Position numbers and translations under genes: made by a program. Below are positions 16,295-24,755 of a stretch of DNA of 46,184 bases, in pieces; within the stretch, counting starts at the first letter, position 1, and the number at the start of each line of letters is the position of its first letter. This DNA comes from Photobacterium aquae (GTDB lineage Bacteria; Pseudomonadota; Gammaproteobacteria; Enterobacterales; Vibrionaceae): contig NZ_LDOT01000039.1 of assembly GCF_001029445.1 (NCBI RefSeq), positions 1 to 46,184 on the forward strand, given 5' to 3'. The notes below the pieces were generated by a model. The model ran no database searches, had not been told where the DNA came from, and saw only the letters and a list, made by a program, of their open reading frames with translations.

Positions 16295-17395
16295 ATGAGC
16301 AATGCACTTTTCCGACCTATCACACTGGGTTCGCTATTACTGAACAACCGTATTGTTATGCCGCCAATGACGCGCTCTCGCGCCAGTCAGCCGGGCAATG
16401 TCGCCAACGATATGATGGCTACCTACTACGCACAGCGCGCAAGTGCGGGCCTGATTGTTGCCGAAGGAACCCAGATATCAGAAATGGGTCAAGGCTACGC
16501 TTGGACACCGGGCATTTACACCCAAGAACACATTGCCGGATGGAAAAAAGTCACCGATGCAGTACATGAAAAAGACGGGGCTATCTTTGCCCAGCTGTGG
16601 CATGTTGGTCGAGTGACCCACCCGGATAATATCGGTGGTAACCAACCCATCTCATCATCGGCACTGAAGGCAGAAAACGTCAAGGTCTTCATTGATAACG
16701 GCACCGATGCGCCGGGTTTTGTCGAGGTTGTCGAACCGCGCGAAATGACCAAGGAAGATATCAAGAAAGTCGTTGGCGAATACCGCCAAGCAGCACTCAA
16801 TGCCATTGAGGCCGGTTTTGACGGTATCGAACTGCATGCAGCGAACGGTTACCTAGTGAACCAGTTCATCGATTCAGAAGCCAACAACCGTACCGACGAA
16901 TACGGCGGCTCAATCGAAAACCGCCTGCGCTTTTTGGGCGAGGTCGTTGAAGCAATGACCGATGCCATCGGCACCGACCGTGTCGGTGTTCGCCTTGCAC
17001 CGTTTACCTCGCTAAACGGCACGGTAGATAAGACGCCCGTCGAAACCTACACTGCCGCCGCGAAGTTGCTCGACGCACTCAACGTGGTCTACGTACATAT
17101 TGCCGAAGTGGATTGGGATGACGCACCAGACACACCCGCCGAGTTCAAGCAGGCAGTACGCGATGCCTACAAGGGCGTGATCATCTATGCGGGTCGCTAC
17201 AACAGCGACAAAGCGAGCGAAGCTATCGACAGCGGCTTAGCGGACATGATTGGCTTTGGCCGTCCGTTCATCGCAAACCCGGATCTGCCAAGCCGAATCC
17301 AGCACGGCTACCCGATGGCCGAGCATGATCCCAACACCCTGTTTGGGGGCAATGAGAAAGGTCTTCTGGATTACCCGGAATATCAAGCGAGCTAA
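16295..17395 (+). CDS. nemA: N-ethylmaleimide reductase, Old Yellow Enzyme family
   Basis: A 366-residue FMN-dependent TIM-barrel reductase of activated alkenes, quinones, nitro compounds and nitrate esters. The N-terminus LFRPITLGSLLLNNRIVMPPMTRSRA and the FMN/substrate motif HAANGYLVNQF (H181, N184, Y186) identify the Old Yellow Enzyme class of NemA. The phosphate-binding end MIGFGRPFIANPDLP is intact. A ribosome site AAGAGGA lies 8 bases before ATG 16295. It forms an operon with gloA, pairing methylglyoxal and electrophile detoxification. Confidence 0.93.
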   Translation: MSNALFRPITLGSLLLNNRIVMPPMTRSRASQPGNVANDMMATYYAQRASAGLIVAEGTQISEMGQGYAWTPGIYTQEHIAGWKKVTDAVHEKDGAIFAQLWHVGRVTHPDNIGGNQPISSSALKAENVKVFIDNGTDAPGFVEVVEPREMTKEDIKKVVGEYRQAALNAIEAGFDGIELHAANGYLVNQFIDSEANNRTDEYGGSIENRLRFLGEVVEAMTDAIGTDRVGVRLAPFTSLNGTVDKTPVETYTAAAKLLDALNVVYVHIAEVDWDDAPDTPAEFKQAVRDAYKGVIIYAGRYNSDKASEAIDSGLADMIGFGRPFIANPDLPSRIQHGYPMAEHDPNTLFGGNEKGLLDYPEYQAS

Positions 17396-17431
17396 CTAGT
17401 TTAGCTCTAACGAAAAAGACAAGCTAAAAAG

Positions 17432-17477
17432 ACAAAGCCCTGCCAGTTGGTATATCCCATCAAGCAGGGCTTTTTGA
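17432..17477. terminator. Terminator between nemA and the LysR gene
   Basis: AAAGCCCTGC (17434-17443) pairs perfectly with GCAGGGCTTT (17464-17473) around a 20-base loop, followed by TT. The A-rich left flank could also serve the convergent LysR gene. Confidence 0.75.
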
Positions 17478-17499
17478 TCCATTAAACAAGGCAAAGAAC

Positions 17500-18402
17500 T
17501 CAGACAACCTGGCTGCGCTCAAGCAGAAAATCAATCAATACCCTAACCCGCTTCGCTTTCTGGGCATTTCTGTGAAAATAGATAAACACCCCAGGATAGG
17601 TATGCCAGAACGCCTCCAGCACCGGCACCAAATCCCCTTTGGCGAAATGCCCGGCAACTATCGGTTCGACAATTCGGCCGACACCAAGCCCATTCAGGGC
17701 GGCATCCACCATCACATCGGTATCATTGACCACCAGCGCATTGGCCATATCGACGGTCAGTGACTCGCCGTGGTTATTGAGCACCAACGGTGCCAACTGG
17801 TTAGACGCAATAAATCGATACTGGATCAGCCTGTGTTGTTTCAGATCAGCTGGCTGCAAGGGATTCCCCCAATGGGCCACATAACCGGGCGAAGCAAACA
17901 ACGCCTCTTTCATCGGCGGAGTCAGCGGCCTTGCCACCATCCCTTCTTCGATACGATGACCAAAACGAATGCCCACATCAAACCCCTCTTTGAGAATATC
18001 AATGGCAGCATCCGAAATAGAGATCTCTAGTTCAATCGACGGATAACGCTGGCAAAATTCGGGATAAACCGGCTTGATAAGTGTTTGATAGACAAAACGC
18101 GGCACCGTCAGCCGCACCTTACCAGACGGACTCTTGCTAAGATCACTAATACTTTCAACAGCCACATTGAGCTCGGCAACCGCCCCCTTGGTACTTTCAT
18201 ACAGCAGCCTACCGGCCTCGGTCAGCTCAATGCGCCGAGTTGTACGGGTAAATAGAGGCAACCCCAACTCATTCTCCAACGCCTTGAGGGCATTGCTGAC
18301 TGACGGCGAGGCAATTTCCAATTTCTGTGCAGCCTTGGTAATACTGCCTTCATTGACAATCGTATGAAACATTGTCAACTGATTAAATGTCGTTCCATTC
18401 AT
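17500..18402 (-). CDS. LysR-family transcriptional regulator
   Basis: A 300-residue LysR regulator. The N-terminal helix-turn-helix (about 7-64; FHTIVNEGSITKAAQKLEIASPSVSNALKALENELGLPLFTR) is canonical and the effector-binding domain covers about 90-295. It resembles the short AaeR/DmlR-like group that controls neighbouring oxidoreductase genes. It is divergent from the flavodoxin-like/SnoaL fusion gene, with two inverted repeats between them, so that gene is its likely target. The ligand is unknown. Confidence 0.9.
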   Translation of the reverse strand: MNGTTFNQLTMFHTIVNEGSITKAAQKLEIASPSVSNALKALENELGLPLFTRTTRRIELTEAGRLLYESTKGAVAELNVAVESISDLSKSPSGKVRLTVPRFVYQTLIKPVYPEFCQRYPSIELEISISDAAIDILKEGFDVGIRFGHRIEEGMVARPLTPPMKEALFASPGYVAHWGNPLQPADLKQHRLIQYRFIASNQLAPLVLNNHGESLTVDMANALVVNDTDVMVDAALNGLGVGRIVEPIVAGHFAKGDLVPVLEAFWHTYPGVFIYFHRNAQKAKRVRVLIDFLLERSQVV

Positions 18403-18451
18403 TCACGTATTCACCTAGGCACCGTGTACCCAGCACCACTGTACACACTTT

Positions 18452-18474
18452 ATTATTAGCTAAAGACTAATAAT
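18452..18474. promoter_or_regulatory. Candidate LysR operator, 8-7-8 inverted repeat
   Basis: ATTATTAG and CTAATAAT are perfect reverse complements separated by seven bases (CTAAAGA), and contain the T-N11-A form of LysR boxes. The site lies 50 bases from the LysR start and 132 from the divergent gene. Confidence 0.65.
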
Positions 18475-18492
18475 GATTTAAAGAAAAGTCAT

Positions 18493-18503
18493 CTAATCAT
18501 TAG
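18493..18503. promoter_or_regulatory. Second candidate LysR half-site palindrome
   Basis: CTAATCATTAG (5-1-5) repeats the CTAAT/ATTAG core of the site 18 bases to the left, as the activation subsite of a LysR promoter often does. Confidence 0.5.
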
Positions 18504-18605
18504 CTATTGGCTCACGTACACTGGCAACCACATCAACCGTTTTTAGATTTCATTGCAGGGCCCTACACCTGCAATAAGACCACCACATAGCTAGGAGACA
18601 GCACC

Positions 18606-19568
18606 ATGAGCCATGTACTTGTGATTTCAGGCCACCCAAACCTTGAGTCTTCCAATACCAACACCGTGATCCTCAATGAGCTCGAACGCCGTATCGATAG
18701 CCTTGAAGTGCGTCGCCTAGACAGCCTCTACCCAGACTACCAGATCGATATCGCCGCCGAACAGCAAGCACTACTCAAGGCCGATATCATCGTGCTCCAA
18801 TTTCCGTTCTACTGGTATTCCGTTCCGGCCCTACTCAAAAAATGGATCGATGACGTATTTAGCTACAACTTCGCCTACGGCAGTAAAGGCGACAAACTAA
18901 AAGGCAAAGATTTCATTTTATCCTTTACCATCGGCGGCCCAGCCGAATCCTATGATCCGCTCGGCTACAACCACTTCACCATCGAACAGATCATGCACCC
19001 GCTGCAGCAAACAGCCTATTTGGCAGGGATGAACTACCAAAAACCGGTTTACAGCCACCGCATGGTTTATATCCCAGGGGTCTATAACGAACTGACAGAG
19101 GTGCAAGACAGAGCCAAAGCCCATGCCGTTCGCCTTGCCGAACAGATCAATACTCTGGCCCAAAGCAGCGAAAACATTATCAAGCAACAGATCATCGAAT
19201 GGTTCGCGACCATGGATAAACTACCGGAGAATACCGATAGCTTTACCGTGCATCTTGCCAATGATCTCATGATGGATATGCCCGAAGGCACTTTCAATGG
19301 CGTCAACGGTTTCCGTGACTGGTACGGTACAGCACGGAGCCTATTCAAGCCGGGATGCACCCATACCATCGAGCAAATCGATATTAAACCCAACGGCGAT
19401 CGCTATGAGGCCGAACTTCGAGTGCGCCTACAGGCAGATACCCAAGCAACTTCGTGTTTCAACGGCGAAACCATCAATATTCTGGTCAACGAAACCTGGC
19501 AACTTTCTTTGAATAGCGAAGGGAAAATGATAATTCACCAATACCATGTCGAACCTGTGGCAGGCTAA
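18606..19568 (+). CDS. Flavodoxin-like NAD(P)H oxidoreductase fused to an NTF2/SnoaL-like domain
   Basis: A 320-residue two-domain protein. Residues 1 to about 185 are a flavodoxin-2 fold of the KefF/MdaB/NQO1 type: HVLVISGHPN start (FMN/FAD phosphate loop), LQFPFYWYSVPALLKKWIDDVF and a FTIGGPAESY loop. These are two-electron quinone or electrophile reductases. Residues about 195-316 resemble an NTF2/SnoaL-like fold: IIEWFATMDKL start, FNGVNGFRDWYG in the middle, and NETWQLSLNSEGKMIIHQYHVE at the end, as in NTF2-like enzymes. The ribosome site is AGGAG at 18594-18598. The fusion is not one I know from well-studied bacteria. Likely activated by the divergent LysR regulator. Confidence 0.87.
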   Translation: MSHVLVISGHPNLESSNTNTVILNELERRIDSLEVRRLDSLYPDYQIDIAAEQQALLKADIIVLQFPFYWYSVPALLKKWIDDVFSYNFAYGSKGDKLKGKDFILSFTIGGPAESYDPLGYNHFTIEQIMHPLQQTAYLAGMNYQKPVYSHRMVYIPGVYNELTEVQDRAKAHAVRLAEQINTLAQSSENIIKQQIIEWFATMDKLPENTDSFTVHLANDLMMDMPEGTFNGVNGFRDWYGTARSLFKPGCTHTIEQIDIKPNGDRYEAELRVRLQADTQATSCFNGETINILVNETWQLSLNSEGKMIIHQYHVEPVAG

Positions 19569-19583
19569 GTGTCTCCACATACA

Positions 19584-19613
19584 ACAAAAGGGACGCCAAG
19601 GCGTCCCTTTTGT
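19584..19613. terminator. Bidirectional terminator, fusion oxidoreductase / qorB
   Basis: GGGACGC (19590-19596) pairs with GCGTCCC (19601-19607) around CAAG, flanked by AAAA and TTTT, between convergent genes. Confidence 0.88.
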
Positions 19614-19619
19614 GTACTA

Positions 19620-20513
19620 TCAAGCAACCAGCTTGATGAGATCGGCTTTGTGCTCTTGAAGCCAAGCCTCGAAGGGTTGAGGCTGTTTTCCGGTAAGGGT
19701 TTCAAATGCCTCGCTGGTGCCATCTGAACACTGGGCGCGGTTATGCTGATCCATCGTCACGCACAAATCCACTATCGGTGCTGGCAGCCCGAATGATTCC
19801 AGCTGTGCTTGATAGTCCTCATCCGTCAGATGCACCATAGTGGTGGAAGTACCCAGCACCTTGTCGATTAGCTTGGCCATGTCGGCGTGGGTCAGTGACT
19901 GCGGGCCGTTCATCGCCAACGTCACCTTGCCCTGTGCTGGCTTAACAAGGGCAGACGCCGCTGCAAAGGCCAAATCTTTGCGAGACAGCTGTGCCACTCG
20001 GCCTTCTCCGGCAGAGCTCAGCCAATGCCCCGTTTGCAACACACTGGCGAAATATTCCGGCAGGTTCTCAAAATACCAGTTGTTGCGCAGGATCGTCGCG
20101 TTCGCGATGGCACTTTGGTTAATGGCGTTTTCCGTTGCGGCATGCTCATGGGCAAAAACAACCGGTGACGATTGCGCCGCCCCCATCGAGGTATAGACAA
20201 TATGATCAACGCCGGCCTTTTCTGCCGCTGCCACGGCATTTAAGTGAGCCTGGGTACGCGGGCCCGTGGCATCCATGCTAATCAGCAACATACTATCTGC
20301 ACCCTGAAAGGCATTTTCCAGTGATGCCGCGCTGAAGAAGTCAGCTTCGCGCACTTCGACACCTTGCGCAGCCAATGTTTGGAGTCGCTCGGCATTTCGC
20401 GTCGTCACAATCAGCTGGCTTGGTTTCACACCCAGATCCTTCAGCAGACTTTCAACCACTTGCGCACCCAATTTGCCTGAGGCACCCGTAACAAGAATTT
20501 TGCGATCTGACAT
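19620..20513 (-). CDS. qorB: NmrA-like NAD(P)H:quinone oxidoreductase (QorB type)
   Basis: A 297-residue Rossmann-fold protein of the atypical SDR/NmrA class. It begins KILVTGASGKLGAQVVESLL (the NADPH-binding GxxGxxG) and has VTTRNAERLQTLAAQGVEVREADF, as in E. coli QorB/YtfG, which reduces quinones with NADPH. VYTSMGAAQSS and ATILRNNWYFENL are also family signatures. The divergent LysR gene across a 145-base region is its probable regulator. A redox sensor role, as for some NmrA proteins, is possible. Confidence 0.85.
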   Translation of the reverse strand: MSDRKILVTGASGKLGAQVVESLLKDLGVKPSQLIVTTRNAERLQTLAAQGVEVREADFFSAASLENAFQGADSMLLISMDATGPRTQAHLNAVAAAEKAGVDHIVYTSMGAAQSSPVVFAHEHAATENAINQSAIANATILRNNWYFENLPEYFASVLQTGHWLSSAGEGRVAQLSRKDLAFAAASALVKPAQGKVTLAMNGPQSLTHADMAKLIDKVLGTSTTMVHLTDEDYQAQLESFGLPAPIVDLCVTMDQHNRAQCSDGTSEAFETLTGKQPQPFEAWLQEHKADLIKLVA

Positions 20514-20618
20514 ATCTGTCTCTCCATCTATTGATGCTAAATAAGACAGCGATCCCCCTCATGCGCGGGCGTCTCGCTGTTGATGGAGACACTATATCGT
20601 TTGATGATTGATAGATAA

Positions 20619-20655
20619 TTAGCCTTTGATTAAACTGATTGTTAACTAAAGCTAA
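20619..20655. promoter_or_regulatory. Imperfect inverted repeat between qorB and its divergent LysR gene
   Basis: TTAGCCTTTGATTAA (20619-20633) and TTAACTAAAGCTAA (20642-20655) are imperfect reverse complements, spaced as LysR recognition sites are. The second arm ends three bases before the LysR start codon. Confidence 0.4.
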
Positions 20656-20658
20656 ACA

Positions 20659-21552
20659 ATGCGCACTATGATCTCACTTGATGACATGATGGTTTTTGCC
20701 AAAGTCGCGGAACGAAAGTCGTTTACCTTAGCTGCCGAAGAGCTGGATATCGGCAAGGCACGGGTTTCCCAAATTGTTTCCAAGCTCGAGCAATCCTTGA
20801 ATACCCGCCTATTGCACCGTACAACCCGCTCACTGTCGCTAACTGATGCCGGAGCCCGCTACTACGACAAATGTAAGCTGATTGGAGAGATCGCCCTTGA
20901 GGCCAATGCAGAGACGCAAGACACCAACCAGATCCCAAGCGGTATCATCCGGATATCGACCCCCAGCTCGGCAATGGTCGATATCCTGAGTGAATTTCTC
21001 CACCTCTACCCCAAGATCAAACTGGATATTGTTGAAAGCGACAGTTATAGCAACTTGATTGAATCACGCTGTGATATTGCGCTGCGTGCCTCTTCAGCCT
21101 TGGAGGATTCCAGCCTGTATGCGGTCAAGCTCGGCTACTTCCGCGATATGCTGTGCGCTTCCCCTGCCTACCTCGCCAAGGTTGCCCCCGTCACCAAACC
21201 GGAAGATCTGCTGCAACTTGATTGGATAAGCCATCACATCGTCCACGGCGACAAACAACTGACCCTGACCAACAACCAAGGGACGATTACCCGATTACCC
21301 CACAGCCCGAAAGTACAAGTTCGCACCTCCGCCACGGTGAAAGAGTTTGTCTTAAATGATCTGGGTTTTGCGATTATGCCCAGCTTCATGATGAAGAACG
21401 AGCTGGCAAGGGGAGAGCTAACCCGCCTTTTGCCCGATGTGCATGACTTGGCGATCCCTATCTATGCCGTATATCAGGAAAAGGCCCTGATGCCATTACG
21501 CGTCCGGACCCTGATTGAGTTCCTGCGACAAAAAGAAAGGGCATTCGAATAA
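20659..21552 (+). CDS. LysR-family transcriptional regulator
   Basis: A 297-residue LysR regulator with helix-turn-helix at about 10-67 (MVFAKVAERKSFTLAAEELDIGKARVSQIVSKLEQSLNTRLLHRTTR) and a C-terminal sensing domain. The start may be ATG 20659 or the in-frame ATG 20668, which gives the more usual short lead before the helix-turn-helix; neither has a strong ribosome site. It is divergent from qorB and likely controls it. Effector unknown. Confidence 0.9.
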   Translation: MRTMISLDDMMVFAKVAERKSFTLAAEELDIGKARVSQIVSKLEQSLNTRLLHRTTRSLSLTDAGARYYDKCKLIGEIALEANAETQDTNQIPSGIIRISTPSSAMVDILSEFLHLYPKIKLDIVESDSYSNLIESRCDIALRASSALEDSSLYAVKLGYFRDMLCASPAYLAKVAPVTKPEDLLQLDWISHHIVHGDKQLTLTNNQGTITRLPHSPKVQVRTSATVKEFVLNDLGFAIMPSFMMKNELARGELTRLLPDVHDLAIPIYAVYQEKALMPLRVRTLIEFLRQKERAFE

Positions 21553-21613
21553 CAACGGATAATATCCCAATCCCCTTACAAGCCGGCATTCACCGGAAGA
21601 CGAAGGCCCCAAT

Positions 21614-22198
21614 TCAGTAGCTCAGTAGACGGTCGCAAACTTGGCCCAACAGCATACGATCATGGGAAATCACCAGTACGCCCAATTCCCTCGCCCGGCA
21701 ATGGCCCAGCAAGGTTTGCCAAAGGTGCTTTTGGGTCAGCAGATCGAGCGGGGCCGATATTTCGTCACACAGCAGATACTGGGTTGACGGGATCAAAGCA
21801 CGAACGACATTGAGCCGTTGCAGTTGCCCGCCGGACAACTGCTGCGGATAACGCTCCAGCCAACTCGGGCAAATACGGTAATCATCCAGCAAGGCGAAAA
21901 AATCCTCTGATCGCCAGCTCTCGCGTAACGACTGGCCCACGGTCAAATACGGGTTAAAGGCAAATTCCGGCTGCTGGGCCACCCATTGAACGGGATTCGC
22001 CTGCCCCTTTTGCCGCTCAGGAACCGACAATATGCCGCTGCTTAGCGGCTGGATCCCCGCCAGCACTTTGGCCAGAGTCGACTTGCCTACGCCACTCGGC
22101 CCGGACAATCCCACCACCTCGCCACGAGCCAGTGAAAGATCACACAGGGAAAGACGGTTTCGCTGATAGCAAACCACCCCATTACGCAGCATCAACAT
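21614..22198 (-). CDS. ABC importer ATPase (Opp/Nik type), fifth gene of the Ni/peptide cluster
   Basis: A 194-residue ATPase, shorter than usual for DppF/NikE (about 260-330) because it ends soon after the switch His. Walker A is GPSGVGKST, signature LSGGQLQRLNVVRAL, Walker B YLLCDEIS, and the His lies in VISHDRML, so the catalytic core is complete; only the C-terminal regulatory tail is missing. The start at ATG 22198 overlaps the previous ATPase by 17 bases. It is the last gene of the long hyp-hya-importer array. By context it imports nickel; by sequence alone a peptide is equally possible. Confidence 0.82.
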   Translation of the reverse strand: MLMLRNGVVCYQRNRLSLCDLSLARGEVVGLSGPSGVGKSTLAKVLAGIQPLSSGILSVPERQKGQANPVQWVAQQPEFAFNPYLTVGQSLRESWRSEDFFALLDDYRICPSWLERYPQQLSGGQLQRLNVVRALIPSTQYLLCDEISAPLDLLTQKHLWQTLLGHCRARELGVLVISHDRMLLGQVCDRLLSY

Positions 22199-22907
22199 GG
22201 CTTTCCCCCCAGTTTTCCGGCAATGCCTCCCAAAGCGCCCGACTGTACGGGGCACAGTCCCCCCGCCTTATCGCTGCTGGGGTCGTGACATCAACCAACT
22301 GACCATGGCGCAGAACCAAAATACGATCGGCCCACGTCAGCAGCTGGCGCAAATTGTGCGAGATGATCAGCAGCCCAAGGTGTTCGCTATCGGCTTTATC
22401 GCGCAACTGACGGTAAGTACGCTGTGCGCCTACCTCATCCAAACCGGCGCAGGGTTCATCCGCCAGAATATAGGACGTGGACTGCACAAGTGCCTGCGCC
22501 AAGCAGGCCCGCTTGCCCATGCCGCCAGAGAGCTGATGACGGTAGCTACCCGCAATCTCAGGATCGATACCCAACGTGCTCCAGCGGTGGTGGGATGCCG
22601 TACTCTCTTCTTGGCAAGACGAACGCAACAGCCAACGTGACAGATGTTGTCTGACACTTTTGAGCGGATCGAACACCGACGCCGACTGGGCCGAGAGTGC
22701 CACCGAGCCGACACCTTGGATATCCCCCTGCAAACGGTAACCCTTGGGGGCATGACCAAGCATGGCATGTGCCAACAGGCTCTTGCCGCTTCCGCTCTCG
22801 CCAATAACCCCGACGATTTCTCCCTGCGCCAAGGTAAAGCTCAGCGGGTGGAGCAAATATGTTCCCCCATTATTGGCAGCAATGGCCAGTTGATTAACGT
22901 GCAGCAT
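22182..22907 (-). CDS. ABC importer ATPase (DppD/NikD type)
   Basis: A 241-residue ATPase. Walker A GESGSGKSL, signature LSGGMGKRACLAQAL (GMGK in place of GQRQ), Walker B YILADEPCAGLD, and switch His in IISHNL. It too lacks the long C-terminal oligopeptide-binding tail of OppD/OppF, which matches nickel-type rather than peptide-type importers. It overlaps the permease gene upstream by 14 bases. Confidence 0.83.
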   Translation of the reverse strand: MLHVNQLAIAANNGGTYLLHPLSFTLAQGEIVGVIGESGSGKSLLAHAMLGHAPKGYRLQGDIQGVGSVALSAQSASVFDPLKSVRQHLSRWLLRSSCQEESTASHHRWSTLGIDPEIAGSYRHQLSGGMGKRACLAQALVQSTSYILADEPCAGLDEVGAQRTYRQLRDKADSEHLGLLIISHNLRQLLTWADRILVLRHGQLVDVTTPAAIRRGDCAPYSRALWEALPENWGESHVDAA

Positions 22908-23757
22908 AATGATTCTCGGACAAAGACGAACGGTATAATGACAACGGTGAGCACTGCCCGCGGATCAGCAGGCTGACTCGCTGGGTCAGCAACGACAGCA
23001 ACAACAAACAGACCACCAGCAAGGCACCGGGCAGCACGGCCAGCCACCATTCACCGGCAAGAAGATAACGACTGGCCTGAGACAATATCACCCCCATCGA
23101 CGGTGTTGAGGGCTCAAGGCCAAACCCCAAAAACGTCAATCCCGCCATGTGTGACAGGGCCTGGGGCAACATCAGCAATGCCCCGGTCAGCCATTGAGGG
23201 GCAACATGAGGCACGATATGCCGGAGCAGCAAATGGGATCTGGGCTGACCAAACTGCTGGGCCAATTGATAATACGTCGAATGCGTCACGGCCTGCATAT
23301 CGCACAACAGCAAGCGGGTCAGGCGCGGCCAATGACTCAGCGCAATGGCGGCCACCACCCCCGATGACGCGCCACCGAAGGCCAACGACAACAAAATCAA
23401 AAGCAGCAGGTGCGGCAAAGACAAGAAGACATCGACCAACAACTCAATACCACTGCCGATCCAACGATTTAACGTCGAGGCCAAAGCAAGCACCATCGCC
23501 AGCATACTGCTGATCACCACAGCCACAGAAGCCAGAAAAAGGCTGTTAAGCAAGCCCTTCAAGCTACGAGTCAGCATATCCCGCCCGAGCCAGTCAGTTC
23601 CGAAGGGGTGCAGCCAACTAGGCGGCATGTTGCGGGCCAGCAAATTAAGTTCCAGCCCAGACTGAGGCCACAGCGCCGCTATTACAACCAAGAATATCGC
23701 GCCCCACAGCGGCCACGCCATCAAACGTAACTTACGGAGACATAACACAGCACTCAC
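22894..23757 (-). CDS. ABC importer permease (DppC/NikC type)
   Basis: A 287-residue inner-membrane permease with five or six spans. HPFGTDWLGRDMLTRSLKG near residue 50 is the OppC/DppC/NikC signature, and ALSHWPRLTRLLLCDMQAV is the EAA-type coupling loop. It starts with GTG 23757, overlapping the previous permease stop as GTGA, which points to translational coupling. Confidence 0.85.
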   Translation of the reverse strand: MSAVLCLRKLRLMAWPLWGAIFLVVIAALWPQSGLELNLLARNMPPSWLHPFGTDWLGRDMLTRSLKGLLNSLFLASVAVVISSMLAMVLALASTLNRWIGSGIELLVDVFLSLPHLLLLILLSLAFGGASSGVVAAIALSHWPRLTRLLLCDMQAVTHSTYYQLAQQFGQPRSHLLLRHIVPHVAPQWLTGALLMLPQALSHMAGLTFLGFGLEPSTPSMGVILSQASRYLLAGEWWLAVLPGALLVVCLLLLSLLTQRVSLLIRGQCSPLSLYRSSLSENHYAAR

Positions 23758-24755
23758 CCCCGCACTCCCGGCGTTAACCCGGCGGCAAACAGCGATGCTG
23801 CCATATTGCCGACAAAAACAAGTACGGCACTGATTAGGGTGGCCCCCATGAACAGGGCAACATCGTTCGCCAATCCTGCTTTCACCAGCGTCTGCCCTAA
23901 CCCCGGGTAATTGAAAATCGTCTCAGCCAAGATCGAGCCGCTGAACAACTCGGCAAAACAGGCCAGATGAAGCACAAGGGCTGGAAGCAGACTGTTTTTC
24001 ACAACATGGAAGCGGATCTGCGCCATGACACTTTGGCCATGAAGACGCGCATATTGCACCGGGGAATCAGCCAATACATCGATGACCTTTTCCCGGGTAT
24101 GCAATATCAGTGGAGCCATGTAGACCAATGCCAGCGTGGTCATCGGCAAGACCAGATGCAATAACATGCTGGCCATCCCCTGATCGCCAAAGCTGCTATG
24201 ATACGGGGCGGCACAACACGCGGGAGCCCATTGGAGCTTCACCGCGAACAGGGCGATCATCACCATTCCGAGCCAGAACGGCGGAATGGCAGCCAGCACC
24301 CACGCAAAAGTGCGGATGATACTGTCGACCCAGCGGTAGGAAAAAAGACCGGCAAGCAAGCCCAACACATACCCCACCAACAGCGCAAGCAGCCAGCTTG
24401 ATCCCATCAGCAGCAAAGAGAGCTGTCCCCGCGCCCACAGCACATCCAGCACTGGCTGACGGTAGAGATTAGAAAATCCCATATCCCCGCGAATAAGGTT
24501 CGCCAGCCACTGCGAGACCACCGGCCACCAGTGCACGCCACTAGACCCACCATCAGGCACACCACCAGACCCGCTCAGCCCCAACCGCTCGGCCAACAGC
24601 GCTTTCTGCGCCGCCGATGCGGCAAAGACATTGCCGTCAAGGTACTGGGTGACAGGATCCAACGGGGAAAAGGCAAGCAGCCCCCACGCCAGCACAACCA
24701 CCAGCAGGAGCTGCAGCCCCAGCCTGATACTGGTCCTGAATATCGAAAACATCAT
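23754..24755 (-). CDS. ABC importer permease (DppB/NikB type)
   Basis: A 333-residue permease with an N-terminal span, the DPVTQYLDGN segment, a long periplasmic loop and a C-terminal EAA-like region (YARLHGQSVMAQIRFHVVKNSLLPAL, FSGSILAETIFNYPGLGQTLVKA), all typical of the DppB/NikB/OppB family. I choose ATG 24755, which overlaps the binding-protein stop by ATGA; an ATG at 24776 is in frame but lies inside the upstream gene. Confidence 0.85.
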   Translation of the reverse strand: MMFSIFRTSIRLGLQLLLVVVLAWGLLAFSPLDPVTQYLDGNVFAASAAQKALLAERLGLSGSGGVPDGGSSGVHWWPVVSQWLANLIRGDMGFSNLYRQPVLDVLWARGQLSLLLMGSSWLLALLVGYVLGLLAGLFSYRWVDSIIRTFAWVLAAIPPFWLGMVMIALFAVKLQWAPACCAAPYHSSFGDQGMASMLLHLVLPMTTLALVYMAPLILHTREKVIDVLADSPVQYARLHGQSVMAQIRFHVVKNSLLPALVLHLACFAELFSGSILAETIFNYPGLGQTLVKAGLANDVALFMGATLISAVLVFVGNMAASLFAAGLTPGVRG

